Shown: piece by piece, positions 16,441-24,515 of the stretch
Layout: every line of letters starts with the position of its first letter
Numbering within the stretch: the first letter of the stretch is position 1
From: Xanthomonas sp. SI
Lineage (GTDB): Bacteria; Pseudomonadota; Gammaproteobacteria; Xanthomonadales; Xanthomonadaceae
Assembly: GCF_014236855.1 (NCBI RefSeq)
Contig: NZ_CP051261.1
Span: 2,480,001-2,544,000, forward strand
Reading direction: 5' to 3'
DNA length: 64,000 bases
Made by a program: the position numbers and the translations under genes
Notes under the pieces: generated by a model
Database searches by the model: none
Told to the model about the DNA's origin: nothing
What the model saw: the letters and a program-made list of their open reading frames with translations, nothing else

Positions 16441-17577
16441 TCAACCAGCCGCGAGCAACGCCGCCAGCAAGGCCACCAGCAGCAATGCGGCGCCGGCCAG
16501 CAGCCGCGGTCGCAGCCTTCGGCGCGGCTGGCGCTCGATCGCGTTGGCGCCAGTCCAGCGCAGCAGGCCGTGGGCGAAGCCGTGGCGGTCCATGCTGCGG
16601 TCGCAGGCGTCCACGCAGGCGCCGCAGGCAGTGCATGCGTAGTGCGGGCCGTTGCGCAGGTCGATGCGCGCGGGGCAGGCATCCACGCAGGCGCTGCAGT
16701 CCACGCAGTCGCCGAGTTGCGCGGCGGTGAACTTGGGCAGGGTGCCGGCATAGTTGACCAGCGCGTCGCCGCGCTGGCCGCCCTGGCCGGCGCGCCAGGC
16801 GATGCTGGCGCGCAGCGCATAGTCGCGCGCGGTGCCGGCGTCGAGCAGGCGCCGCCCGCGCTGGGCGACGCTGCCCTGGCCACAGGCGCGCGCGCCGCGC
16901 GGTTCGCCGCGCATCGCGTCGTAGCCGATCAAGGGCGTGTCGCGATCGCACAGCAGCGGCTGCAGCCGCGCGTAGGGGCACAGGTAGCGGCACACCTGGC
17001 TGCGCAGGAAGCCGGCATTGCCCCACGTGGCCAGCGCGTAAAACAGCACCCAGAAGGTTTCCCAGCCGCTCCAGGCGAACGGCCGCAGCCGCGCGACCAG
17101 GTCGGCGATCGGCGCGAAGTAACCCACGAAACTGATCCCGGTCCACAGCGCCAGCGCCGCCCAGACCACATGCCGCGCGGCTGTCGGCCAGGCGGCAAAG
17201 CGCCGTTCCAGCCAGGCGAAGGCGTGGCTCCAGACCGATTGCGGGCAGGCGAAACCGCACCACACCCGTCCGGCCAGGGTGGTCGTCACCATCAAGGCGG
17301 CGGCTGCGGCGAACAGCGCCAGCAGCAGCCAGCCGACATCGTGCGGCCACAGGGTCCAGCCGAACAGGTCCAGGCGTCGCGCGGGAAGGTCGAAGCGCAG
17401 CGCCTGGCGGCCGTCCCAGCGCAGCCACGGCAGCAGGTAGAACGCGGCGAACAGCAGCCACAGGCTGTAACGGCGCAGGCGCGCGTAGCGGCCGTGCGGC
17501 GCTGCCGCCGCATCGGCATCGGCGGCGGCGTTTGCGGCTTGGGCGCCGAGCGTGTGCAATGGAATGCGGCGGGGCAT
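16441..17577 (-). CDS. CcoG/FixG-like membrane polyferredoxin lacking the C-terminal domain
   Basis: A 378-residue inner-membrane iron-sulfur protein of the CcoG (RdxA/FixG) type, a family involved in copper reduction for cbb3 oxidase assembly. It has four to five hydrophobic segments, the conserved GRVWCGFACPQSVW and CRYLCPYARLQ motifs, and two 4Fe-4S ferredoxin clusters (CVDCSACVDACP and CTACGACVDACD). After the clusters the chain ends with a single hydrophobic helix. The Ig-like FixG C-terminal domain of the usual roughly 470-residue protein is absent. No cbb3 oxidase genes are in view. It forms a pair with the small membrane protein upstream, and an FNR-type box lies ahead of both. Confidence 0.8.
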   Translation of the reverse strand: MPRRIPLHTLGAQAANAAADADAAAAPHGRYARLRRYSLWLLFAAFYLLPWLRWDGRQALRFDLPARRLDLFGWTLWPHDVGWLLLALFAAAAALMVTTTLAGRVWCGFACPQSVWSHAFAWLERRFAAWPTAARHVVWAALALWTGISFVGYFAPIADLVARLRPFAWSGWETFWVLFYALATWGNAGFLRSQVCRYLCPYARLQPLLCDRDTPLIGYDAMRGEPRGARACGQGSVAQRGRRLLDAGTARDYALRASIAWRAGQGGQRGDALVNYAGTLPKFTAAQLGDCVDCSACVDACPARIDLRNGPHYACTACGACVDACDRSMDRHGFAHGLLRWTGANAIERQPRRRLRPRLLAGAALLLVALLAALLAAG

Positions 17578-17588
17578 GGGCGTTCCGC

Positions 17589-17903
17589 TCACGGCAACAG
17601 TTCGTCGTCGTCTGCAGCGGCTTGCGGCGCCGGCCGCAGCAAGAACCCGCTCAGCATGCTCGAGCTCAGGGTGGCCAACCAGAACATGAAGAAGCCCAGC
17701 GTGTAGCCGAGTTCGCGGCTCAGCGGGCGGCCGGGGAAGGTGATGTCGCGCAGCGCCAGCGGATCGACCAGGGCGAAGAACAGCACGCTCATCGCGCCGG
17801 CGACCAGGAAGCTGGGCCACAGGATCACGCCCAGCCGCTGCACCAGCGGGCGCGGCGCGGTGGCATCGAGCGGGTCGAGCAGGGGATCGTCGCTGGGCGT
17901 CAT
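17589..17903 (-). CDS. small two-helix membrane protein paired with the ccoG-like gene
   Basis: A 104-residue protein with two clear membrane segments (LGVILWPSFLVAGAMSVLFF and LGYTLGFFMFWLATLSSSML), acidic tails at both ends and no cysteine motifs. I do not recognise a named family. It ends 11 bases before the ccoG-like start on the same strand and the FNR-type box lies about 160 bases upstream, so the two probably form an oxygen-controlled operon. The ATG at 17903 precedes the acidic N terminus MTPSDDPLLD. Confidence 0.7.
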   Translation of the reverse strand: MTPSDDPLLDPLDATAPRPLVQRLGVILWPSFLVAGAMSVLFFALVDPLALRDITFPGRPLSRELGYTLGFFMFWLATLSSSMLSGFLLRPAPQAAADDDELLP

Positions 17904-18064
17904 GGCGGGCGGGCTCCATCGCGGAAGAAGAGGTGCGGCATGCGCCTGGGTGGTGCCACGCATGGGCTGGCGCCGCCCGCACGCGGTCGCGCCGCCGCTC
18001 CCCGTCGGCGTCGGCGCAGGCGCATGTCGCCCACGCAGACTAGGCAGCGCAGCGCGTGGCGACA

Positions 18065-18078
18065 TTGATCCTGATCAA
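18065..18078. promoter_or_regulatory. FNR/Anr box upstream of the ccoG-like operon
   Basis: TTGATCCTGATCAA matches the FNR consensus TTGAT-N4-ATCAA at every conserved position. It lies about 160 bases upstream of the small membrane protein start at 17903. Confidence 0.75.
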
Positions 18079-18142
18079 GGCCGGGCCGCGGCGGCTGCGG
18101 AGACTGGCGCCATCGAGCAGGAGCACTGACATGCATGCCACT

Positions 18143-18652
18143 GAAAAGGGGCCATGGTCCCGATGGGAGAAGGAACAGCCGTGCGCGTGCATAGTCCCTC
18201 TCCCGTCGGGAGAGGGGTTGGGGTGAGGGTACGGCGCGCAGCGTCTCGTTGAGTTTGGGTGCGCGAGGCTTCGCCCGTACCCTCATCCGGCCCTTCGGGC
18301 CACCTTCTCCCGACGGGAGAAGGAACAGCCGTGCGTGCATAGCCCCTCTCCCGTCGGGAGAGGGGTTGGGGTGAGGGTACGGCGCGCAGCGTCTCGTTGA
18401 GTTTGGGTGCGTGAGGCTTCGCTCCGTACCCTCATCCGGCGCTGCGCGCCACCTTCTCCCGGTGGGAGAAGGAAAAGCAGTGTGCGTGCATAGCCCCTCT
18501 CCCGTCGGGAGAGGGGTTGGGGTGAGGGTACGGCGCGCAGCGTCTCGTTGAGTTTGGGTGCGCGAGGCTTCGCCCGTACCCTCATCCGGCGCTGCGCGCC
18601 ACCTTCCCCCGAAAAGGGGTCCATGGTCCCGGTGGGAGAAGGGAACAGCCGG
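18143..18652. repeat. tandem array of about three 148-151-bp intergenic repeat units
   Basis: The unit recurs with ATAG anchors at 18191, 18339 and 18490. Each unit contains a hairpin of the type CCTCTCCCG/CGGGAGAGG, the segment GGGGTGAGGGTAC, a spacer with CGTCTCGTTGAGTTTGGGTG, then the inverted GTACCCTCATCCGG and a second hairpin CTTCTCCCG/CGGGAGAAG. Partial units flank the array. A dispersed single copy of the GTACCCTCA...TGAGGGTAC element occurs at 53366-53469. The stretch has no gene. Confidence 0.9.
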
Positions 18653-18737
18653 CGCCGCCATCAAATGCGCTGGCGGCCGTTCGAACCGTCGCTGCCGTGG
18701 CCGCCTGCAGAGTGATGCAGTGAATCGATGCCGCGGA

Positions 18738-18751
18738 TTGATCCAGGTCAA
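18738..18751. promoter_or_regulatory. FNR/Anr box upstream of hemN
   Basis: TTGATCCAGGTCAA fits TTGAT-N4-ATCAA with one mismatch and lies 24 bases before the upstream hemN ATG. FNR-controlled hemN is the usual arrangement in proteobacteria that respire with little oxygen. Confidence 0.7.
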
Positions 18752-18774
18752 GGCGGCCTGCCATCTGGCCGCGC

Positions 18775-20193
18775 ATGCTGACCTCCATGGACATCCTGAC
18801 CGCCTCCGATCCCGCCGCCACCTCGACCTTCGACGCCGAACTGCTGCGCCGCTACGACCGTCCCGGCCCGCGCTACACCTCGTATCCGACCGCGCCGCAT
18901 TTCCAGGCCGGTTTCGGCCCGGCGCAGCTGTTCGCGGCGGTGCAGGCCAGCGATCCGGCGCGGCCGCTGTCGCTGTACGTGCATGTGCCGTTCTGCCGCA
19001 ATCCGTGTTTTTACTGCGGCTGCAACCGGGTCATCACTCGCGACGCCGGCAAGGGCCGCGCCTACGTGCAGCGCGTGTTGCGTGAGGCGGCGATGATGGC
19101 CGCCTGCCTGGAGAGCGAGCGCGAGGTGGTGCAGTTGCATCTGGGCGGCGGTACGCCGAATTTTCTGGCGCCGGAACTGCTCGGCGAACTGCTGCGAGGC
19201 CTGCGCGGGCTGTTCCGTTTCAGCGACGCGCCGGATCGCGACATCTCCATCGAACTGGATCCGCGCACGGTGACGCCGCAGGACATCGCCGCGCTGGCGG
19301 CGCTGGGGTTCAACCGCGCCAGCCTGGGCATCCAGGATTTCGACCCGCTGGTGCAGCAGGCGATCAATCGCCGCCAGGGCGTGGCCGAAACATTGGACAT
19401 CCTGCGCGCCTGCCGCGTGCAGGGCATGCGCTCGGTCAACGTGGACCTGATCTACGGCCTGCCGCGGCAGACCCTGGCCGGCTTCGAGCGCACGCTGGAG
19501 ACGGTGATCGCGGCGCGCCCGGATCGCCTGGCGGTCTACGGCTATGCGCATATGCCGCAGTTGTTCAAGGCGCAACGGCGCATCGCCGATGCGGAGCTGC
19601 CCGACGCCGAGCACAAGCTCGCGCTGCTCGGATTGGCGGTGCGCAAGCTGTCGGCGGCCGGCTACCAGTACATCGGCATGGACCATTTCGCGCTGCCGCA
19701 CGAGGACCTGGCGCGCGCGCAGCGCCAGGGCGGGCTGCACCGCAATTTCATGGGCTACACCACGCATGCCGACACCGACCTGCTCGGCCTGGGCGTCAGC
19801 GCGATCAGCCGCATCGGCGCCAGTTACAGCCAGAACCAGCGCGAGCTGCCGGCCTGGGAGGCGGCGGTGGACGCCGGCGACAGCCCGGTGCTGCGCGGCC
19901 TGCAGCTCAGCGCCGACGACGCGCTGCGCGCGGAGCTGATCCAGCAGCTGATGTGCCAGGGCCGCGCCGACGTCGCCGCCCTGGAGCAGCGCCACGGCAT
20001 CGACTTCGCCAGCTATTTCCACGAGGAGTTGCAGGCGTTGGCGCCGCTGTGCGCCGACGGCCTGGCCGACTACCGCGACGGCACGATCCATGCCACCGCG
20101 CGCGGGCGCCCGCTGCTGCGCCTGATTGCGATGTGCTTCGACCGCTACCTGCGCCAGCCGGCGCAGCCGGCACGTTATTCGCGGGCGATCTGA
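18775..20193 (+). CDS. hemN: oxygen-independent coproporphyrinogen III dehydrogenase
   Basis: Cytoplasmic radical-SAM enzyme that decarboxylates coproporphyrinogen III to protoporphyrinogen IX when oxygen is scarce. The 472-residue product has the N-terminal GPRYTSYPTAPHF motif and the HemN cluster motif CRNPCFYCGC (near residue 73), followed by the SAM-binding LHLGGGTPNF and the catalytic-domain GYTTHADTDLLGLGVSAIS. Length is normal. An in-frame ATG at 18787 is an alternative start. The upstream FNR-type box implies induction under oxygen limitation, matching the ccoG-like operon on the other side of the repeat array. Confidence 0.95.
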   Translation: MLTSMDILTASDPAATSTFDAELLRRYDRPGPRYTSYPTAPHFQAGFGPAQLFAAVQASDPARPLSLYVHVPFCRNPCFYCGCNRVITRDAGKGRAYVQRVLREAAMMAACLESEREVVQLHLGGGTPNFLAPELLGELLRGLRGLFRFSDAPDRDISIELDPRTVTPQDIAALAALGFNRASLGIQDFDPLVQQAINRRQGVAETLDILRACRVQGMRSVNVDLIYGLPRQTLAGFERTLETVIAARPDRLAVYGYAHMPQLFKAQRRIADAELPDAEHKLALLGLAVRKLSAAGYQYIGMDHFALPHEDLARAQRQGGLHRNFMGYTTHADTDLLGLGVSAISRIGASYSQNQRELPAWEAAVDAGDSPVLRGLQLSADDALRAELIQQLMCQGRADVAALEQRHGIDFASYFHEELQALAPLCADGLADYRDGTIHATARGRPLLRLIAMCFDRYLRQPAQPARYSRAI

Positions 20194-20231
20194 GCGCCGC
20201 CCGCCGACAGGTTCACTGTTTGCCGAGTGGC

Positions 20232-20269
20232 ATCCCCGGTCTCGTCGTGGCGGCGATACCGGGGCTTTT
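20232..20269 (+). terminator. terminator after hemN
   Basis: CCCCGGT (20234-20240) pairs with ACCGGGG (20258-20264) and is followed by CTTTTG. The loop is 17 bases, itself partly self-complementary. Confidence 0.6.
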
Positions 20270-20369
20270 GTCTGGCGCTTGTGACGCTGCGGCTACTTGC
20301 ATGGCCGTCGACTGCGGCGTGCGAGCGCGGCGCAGGCCTGCATCTGCGGCTGCTCACGTCGAAACGCGA

Positions 20370-20456
20370 TGGTGCCCGGAGCCGGAATCGAACCGGCATG
20401 GGGTCGCCCCCGGCGGATTTTAAGTCCGATGCGTCTACCAGTTTCGCCATCCGGGC
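20370..20456 (-). tRNA. tRNA-Leu (UAA)
   Basis: An 87-base class II tRNA on the minus strand. Acceptor GCCCGGA pairs with TCCGGGC, the anticodon loop is CTTAAAA (anticodon TAA), a long variable arm follows (CGGGGGCGACCCCAT region), the T-arm is GGTTCGATTCC and CCA is encoded. Confidence 0.95.
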
Positions 20457-20610
20457 CTGGTGCCGCTAGCGTGCCTGATTGCGTCCGAATTGGGAACCGC
20501 GCTTGCCGCCGCCGCGGCATCAGGCGCGGTTGCGCCGGCTTGAGATCTGCCCGAAAGGAGCACGAAAGACAGCCCGCCTAGGCTCTGCCCGAATTAGCCG
20601 GAGAGCCGCC

Positions 20611-21303
20611 TTGCGCGCCCAGTGGAAAATTCTTTGCGATTTCGACGGTACCGTGTCGCTGCAGGACGTGACCGATACCTTGCTCGAGCGTCTCGGCCAG
20701 CCGGGCTGGCGCGCGCTGGAAGAGGATTGGGTGGCCGGGCGCATCGGCGCGCGCGAGTGCATGAGCGGCCAGGTGGCGCTGCTCGACGGCGACGTGGACG
20801 CGCTGCACCGGGTGCTCGATGAGGTCCGCATCGATCCGGCGTTCGTGCGCTTCGTCGATCTGGCGCGCGACCTGGGCATGCCGCTGAGCATCGTCAGCGA
20901 CGGCCTGGACTACCCGATCGCGCGGATCCTGGCGCGGCACGGCCTGCATCAGCTGCCGATCATCGCCAACCGCCTGCTGCGCACCGACGCCGGGCAATGG
21001 CGCATGGCCTCGCCGCACGCGCAGCCTGGCTGCGCCAGCGGAACCTGCAAATGCGCGGTCATGGCCCAGCAGGAACCGGCGCGTTCCACCTTGCTGATCG
21101 GCGACGGCCGCTCCGATTTCTGCGTGGCCGGCAAGGCCGACCTCGTCTTCGCCAAGGACGGCCTTTTACGCCATTGCCGCGCCAGCGGCATCGCCCACCG
21201 CGCGATCGACGGTTTCGACGACGCCATCGCGCTGCTGCACGAACTCGCCGCGCCTGCCGTCGCCAGCGCGCGCCTCCCACTCCCCGTTCCCCAACGAGCC
21301 TGA
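20611..21303 (+). CDS. HAD-IB family phosphatase (MtnX/SerB-like)
   Basis: A 230-residue cytoplasmic HAD-superfamily phosphohydrolase. Motif I is CDFDGTVS (Asp10, Asp12), motif II is LSIVSDGLD, and motifs III/IV include LLIGDGRSDF. The small cap follows motif I, as in MtnX and phosphoserine phosphatase. A Cys-rich insertion GCASGTCKC near residue 145 is notable. The TTG at 20611 is chosen because a GGAGAG ribosome-binding site lies five bases upstream and homologous HAD chains begin just before motif I. Five bases separate it from the class III aminotransferase, suggesting an operon. The substrate is unknown. Confidence 0.8.
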   Translation: MRAQWKILCDFDGTVSLQDVTDTLLERLGQPGWRALEEDWVAGRIGARECMSGQVALLDGDVDALHRVLDEVRIDPAFVRFVDLARDLGMPLSIVSDGLDYPIARILARHGLHQLPIIANRLLRTDAGQWRMASPHAQPGCASGTCKCAVMAQQEPARSTLLIGDGRSDFCVAGKADLVFAKDGLLRHCRASGIAHRAIDGFDDAIALLHELAAPAVASARLPLPVPQRA

Positions 21304-21308
21304 TCCCC

Positions 21309-22826
21309 ATGAATCGGAATGTTCCGCTCCCCACCGCGCTTGCGCCGCTCCACGGCGATCTCGACACGCTCGATCTGGCCGCGCACGACGACCTGCAGCC
21401 GGCCTCGCCCGATCCGGACGCGCTGCTGCGCACCGGCCCCGCCTACCACGCCGCGCTCGGCGATGCGCAGATGCTGGCCGACGAGGCCCAGTACTGCTCG
21501 TTCGGCGACACCGTGCACTACAGCGAGCCGCCGCGGATCTTCGCGCACTGCGATGGCAGCTATCTGTACGACACCGAAGACGTGCCGTACTTGGACCTGC
21601 AGATGTGGTATTCGGCGGTCAACTTCGGCTACGCCAATCCGCGCCTGAACGGTGCCTTGAAGCGGCAGATCGACAGCCTGCCGCAGGTGGCCAGCCAGTA
21701 CCTGCACCCGACCAAGATCGAACTGGCCAAGACCATCGCCCAGGACGCCGAACGCAAGTGGGGCCGCAAGGGCCGCGTGCACTTCAACGTAGGTGGCGCG
21801 CAGTCGGTGGAGGATTCGCTGAAGCTGGTGCGCAACGCCACGGGCGGCAAGAGCCTGATGTTCGCCTTCGAGGGCGGCTATCACGGCCGCACCCTGGGTG
21901 CCTCGGCGATCACCTCCTCGTACCGCTACCGGCGCCGCTTCGGCCATTTCGACCGCGCCCAGTTCATCGAATTCCCGTACCACTTCCGCGGGCCCAAGGG
22001 CATTTCCAAGGAAGAGTACGGCGAGCAGTGCGTGGCCAAGTTCGAGCGCCTGTTCGAGACCGAGTACAACGGCGTGTGGGATCCCAAGGCCGGGCAGTGC
22101 GAGTACGCCGCGTTCTACGTCGAGCCGATCCAGGGCACCGGCGGCTACGTGATCCCGCCGCCGAACTTCTTCACCGGCCTGAAGCGGGTGCTGGACAAGT
22201 ACGGCATCCTGCTGGTGGTGGACGAGATCCAGATGGGCTTCTTCCGCACCGGCAAGCTGTGGGCGATCGAGCATTTCGGGGTGACCCCGGACGTGCTGGT
22301 GTTCGGCAAGGCGCTGACCAACGGCCTCAATCCGCTGGCCGGGGTCTGGGCGCGCGAGGAATTGATCAACCCGACCGTGTTCCCGCCGGGTTCGACCCAT
22401 TCCACCTTCGCCTCCAATCCGCTCGGCACCGCGGTGGGCCTGGAGACGATGCGGATGCTGGCCGAGACCGACTACGAGTCGATGGTCATGGCCAAGGGCG
22501 CGCACTTCCTCGACGGCCTGCGCGACCTGCAGAAGCGCCATCCGGAAATCGGCGACGTCGACGGCCTGGGCCTGGCGCTGCGCGCGGAGATCTGCCAGGC
22601 GGACGGCTTCACCCCGAACCGCAAGCTGCTCGACACGATGGTGGACATGGGCCTGGAAGGCGAGCTGCGCCACAACGGCAAGCGCATCGGCCTGGTGCTG
22701 GACGTGGGCGGCTACTACAAGAACGTGATCACCCTGGCGCCGTCGCTGCACATCAGCCACGACGAGATCGATCTGGGCCTGTCGCTGCTGGACCAGTTGC
22801 TGACCCGCGCCAAGCGGGTGGCATGA
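21309..22826 (+). CDS. class III PLP-dependent aminotransferase (diaminobutyrate/acetylornithine type)
   Basis: A 505-residue cytoplasmic fold-type I aminotransferase. It has the class III hallmarks VGGAQSVEDSLKLVR (cofactor phosphate site), FEGGYHGRTLGA, VDEIQMGFFRTG (cofactor Asp) and FGKALTNGLNPLAG with the Schiff-base Lys near 334. The family moves amino groups onto aldehydes or keto acids at the terminal carbon (diaminobutyrate, acetylornithine, 4-aminobutyrate types); the substrate cannot be fixed from sequence. An unusual N-terminal extension of about 60 residues precedes the catalytic fold. It follows the HAD gene and converges with the ketosynthase gene, whose stop is 58 bases away. 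Confidence 0.85.
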   Translation: MNRNVPLPTALAPLHGDLDTLDLAAHDDLQPASPDPDALLRTGPAYHAALGDAQMLADEAQYCSFGDTVHYSEPPRIFAHCDGSYLYDTEDVPYLDLQMWYSAVNFGYANPRLNGALKRQIDSLPQVASQYLHPTKIELAKTIAQDAERKWGRKGRVHFNVGGAQSVEDSLKLVRNATGGKSLMFAFEGGYHGRTLGASAITSSYRYRRRFGHFDRAQFIEFPYHFRGPKGISKEEYGEQCVAKFERLFETEYNGVWDPKAGQCEYAAFYVEPIQGTGGYVIPPPNFFTGLKRVLDKYGILLVVDEIQMGFFRTGKLWAIEHFGVTPDVLVFGKALTNGLNPLAGVWAREELINPTVFPPGSTHSTFASNPLGTAVGLETMRMLAETDYESMVMAKGAHFLDGLRDLQKRHPEIGDVDGLGLALRAEICQADGFTPNRKLLDTMVDMGLEGELRHNGKRIGLVLDVGGYYKNVITLAPSLHISHDEIDLGLSLLDQLLTRAKRVA

Positions 22827-22884
22827 GATGGCGGGAGACAGCGCGTTGGCGCCGCGTTGCCTCCCGTCCGCCGCGGCCTGCGCC

Positions 22885-24120
22885 TCAGCGCGCCTCGCGC
22901 ACTGCGAGCACCGCGTTGAGGCCGCCGAAGGCGAAGGAATTGCTGAGCACCGCGCGCACCCGTTGCGCGCGGGATTGGTTCGGGACGTAGTCCAGGTCGC
23001 AATCCTGATCCGCATCGAGGAAGTTCGCGGTCGGCGGCACCCGCTGCTCGCGCAGCGCGCCGATCGCCGCAACCAGTTCCAGCGCGCCGGCGGCGCCGAG
23101 CGCGTGGCCGTGCACCGCCTTGGTCGAACTCACCGCCAGCGCATCGGCGTGACTGCCGAACACCTCACGGATCGCCTGCGTCTCGCAGCGATCGTTGGCC
23201 AGGGTGCCGGTGCCGTGGGCATTGATGTAGTCGATCTGCTGCGGCTGCAGTTCTGCGTCCTGCAGCGCCAGGCGCATCGCCGCGGCGGCGCCGTCGGTGC
23301 TGGGCGCGACGATGTCGTGCGCATCGGCACTCATGCCGAAGCCGGCCAGTTCGGCCAGTGGGACCGCGCCACGCGCGGCCGCATGCGCGGCGCTTTCCAG
23401 CACGAAGACGCCGGCGCCTTCGCCCAGCACCAGGCCGCTGCGCTGAGCGCAGAACGGCCGGCAGGTGTCATCGCTGACCACGCGCATCGCTTCCCAGGCG
23501 CGGATCAGCGGCAGGCTCAGGCAGGCTTCGCCGCCGCCGGCGATGGCCACATCGGCCAGGCCGTGGCGGATCAGCAACGCCGCCTGCGCCAGCGCGTGGT
23601 TGGCCGAGGCGCAGGCGCTGGACACGGCGAAGGCCGGGCCGCGCAGGCCGAAGGCGATGCTGATCTGGCTGACCGGGGCGTTGTTCATGCTGCGCACGAT
23701 GGTCAGCGGATGCAGGCGCTCGGCCTGCTCGCGGTACAGCCGCCGCGATTGTTCGTCGCGGCTGAGTTCGGCGCCGACGCCGGTGCCGATCACCACCGCG
23801 CCGCGTGCCGCGCCGGCGCCGTCCAATACCAGGCCGGACTGCGCCACGGCCTCGCAGGCCGCGACCAGCGCCATCTGCGTCATGCGATCCAGCTGGCCCG
23901 GCGCGATGCCGCCCAACTGCGCCGCCTGCGGCGCGAACCCGGGCACGCTGGCGGCCAGGCGCATCTTCAGCGTGGCCTGCGGATCGGGCGAGGCCAGTGC
24001 GGCGATGCCGCTGCGGCCCTCGCACATGCCGCGCCACAGGGCATCGGCACCCAGGCCGAGCGCGCTGACCGCGCCCATCCCGGTGACGACGACGCGGTGT
24101 CCCTGCGCCGAGCGGTGCAT
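22885..24120 (-). CDS. beta-ketoacyl-[ACP] synthase (FabF/FabB-like)
   Basis: A 411-residue condensing enzyme with the elongating ketosynthase catalytic triad: Cys in SSACASANHA (about 168), His in NAHGTGT (about 301) and His in AVHGHALGAAG (about 336). It would extend an acyl chain on a carrier protein with malonyl-ACP. It lies six bases downstream of an acyl carrier protein gene on the same strand, so it probably works with that dedicated carrier rather than in bulk fatty acid synthesis. No ketoreductase, dehydratase or malonyl transferase is in the window. Confidence 0.9.
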   Translation of the reverse strand: MHRSAQGHRVVVTGMGAVSALGLGADALWRGMCEGRSGIAALASPDPQATLKMRLAASVPGFAPQAAQLGGIAPGQLDRMTQMALVAACEAVAQSGLVLDGAGAARGAVVIGTGVGAELSRDEQSRRLYREQAERLHPLTIVRSMNNAPVSQISIAFGLRGPAFAVSSACASANHALAQAALLIRHGLADVAIAGGGEACLSLPLIRAWEAMRVVSDDTCRPFCAQRSGLVLGEGAGVFVLESAAHAAARGAVPLAELAGFGMSADAHDIVAPSTDGAAAAMRLALQDAELQPQQIDYINAHGTGTLANDRCETQAIREVFGSHADALAVSSTKAVHGHALGAAGALELVAAIGALREQRVPPTANFLDADQDCDLDYVPNQSRAQRVRAVLSNSFAFGGLNAVLAVREAR

Positions 24121-24126
24121 GCCGGC

Positions 24127-24402
24127 TCAGTGCGCCGGTGCCAGCGCCGCGGCCGCGGCCTTGGCGACCAGCGCCTGATGCACCGCTTCGGCCAGCTTGC
24201 CCAGGGAGCCGTCGTCCAGGTTCGGATCGCGCTGCGGGAAGGTGATGTCGAAGTGCTCCTCGATGTCGAACAGGATTTCGATCGCCTCGAGCGAATCCAC
24301 GCCCAGGTCCTGCAGTTTGGTGTCGGCGGTCAGGCCGGCGGGATCGATCTCGCCATGCTTGGCGACGATGCTGTGGATCTGTGTCTCGATAGACGGGGTC
24401 AT
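24127..24402 (-). CDS. acyl carrier protein
   Basis: A 91-residue acidic protein with the phosphopantetheine attachment motif LGVDSLEAIE (Ser37) and the four-helix ACP pattern. A C-terminal Ala-rich tail (LVAKAAAAALAPAH) is longer than in housekeeping AcpP. A strong ribosome-binding site (GGAGGA) precedes the ATG. It is co-directional with the ketosynthase and divergent from the FemAB-type gene, with 113 bases between that must hold both promoters. Confidence 0.92.
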   Translation of the reverse strand: MTPSIETQIHSIVAKHGEIDPAGLTADTKLQDLGVDSLEAIEILFDIEEHFDITFPQRDPNLDDGSLGKLAEAVHQALVAKAAAAALAPAH

Positions 24403-24515
24403 GGCAGTCCTCCGCGAAATGAATGGCCACCGCGCGGCGGGTGCCGCCGGTGGAAGGCATGCCGCGGCCCACGGCTGCGGCGTCCATCCTCCACGCTAGC
24501 CGGTCAATCTTGCAG

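Noticed and set aside
18143..18652. CRISPR array
   Set aside because: The repeated units are about 150 bp and nearly identical throughout, with no short unique spacers and no cas genes nearby.
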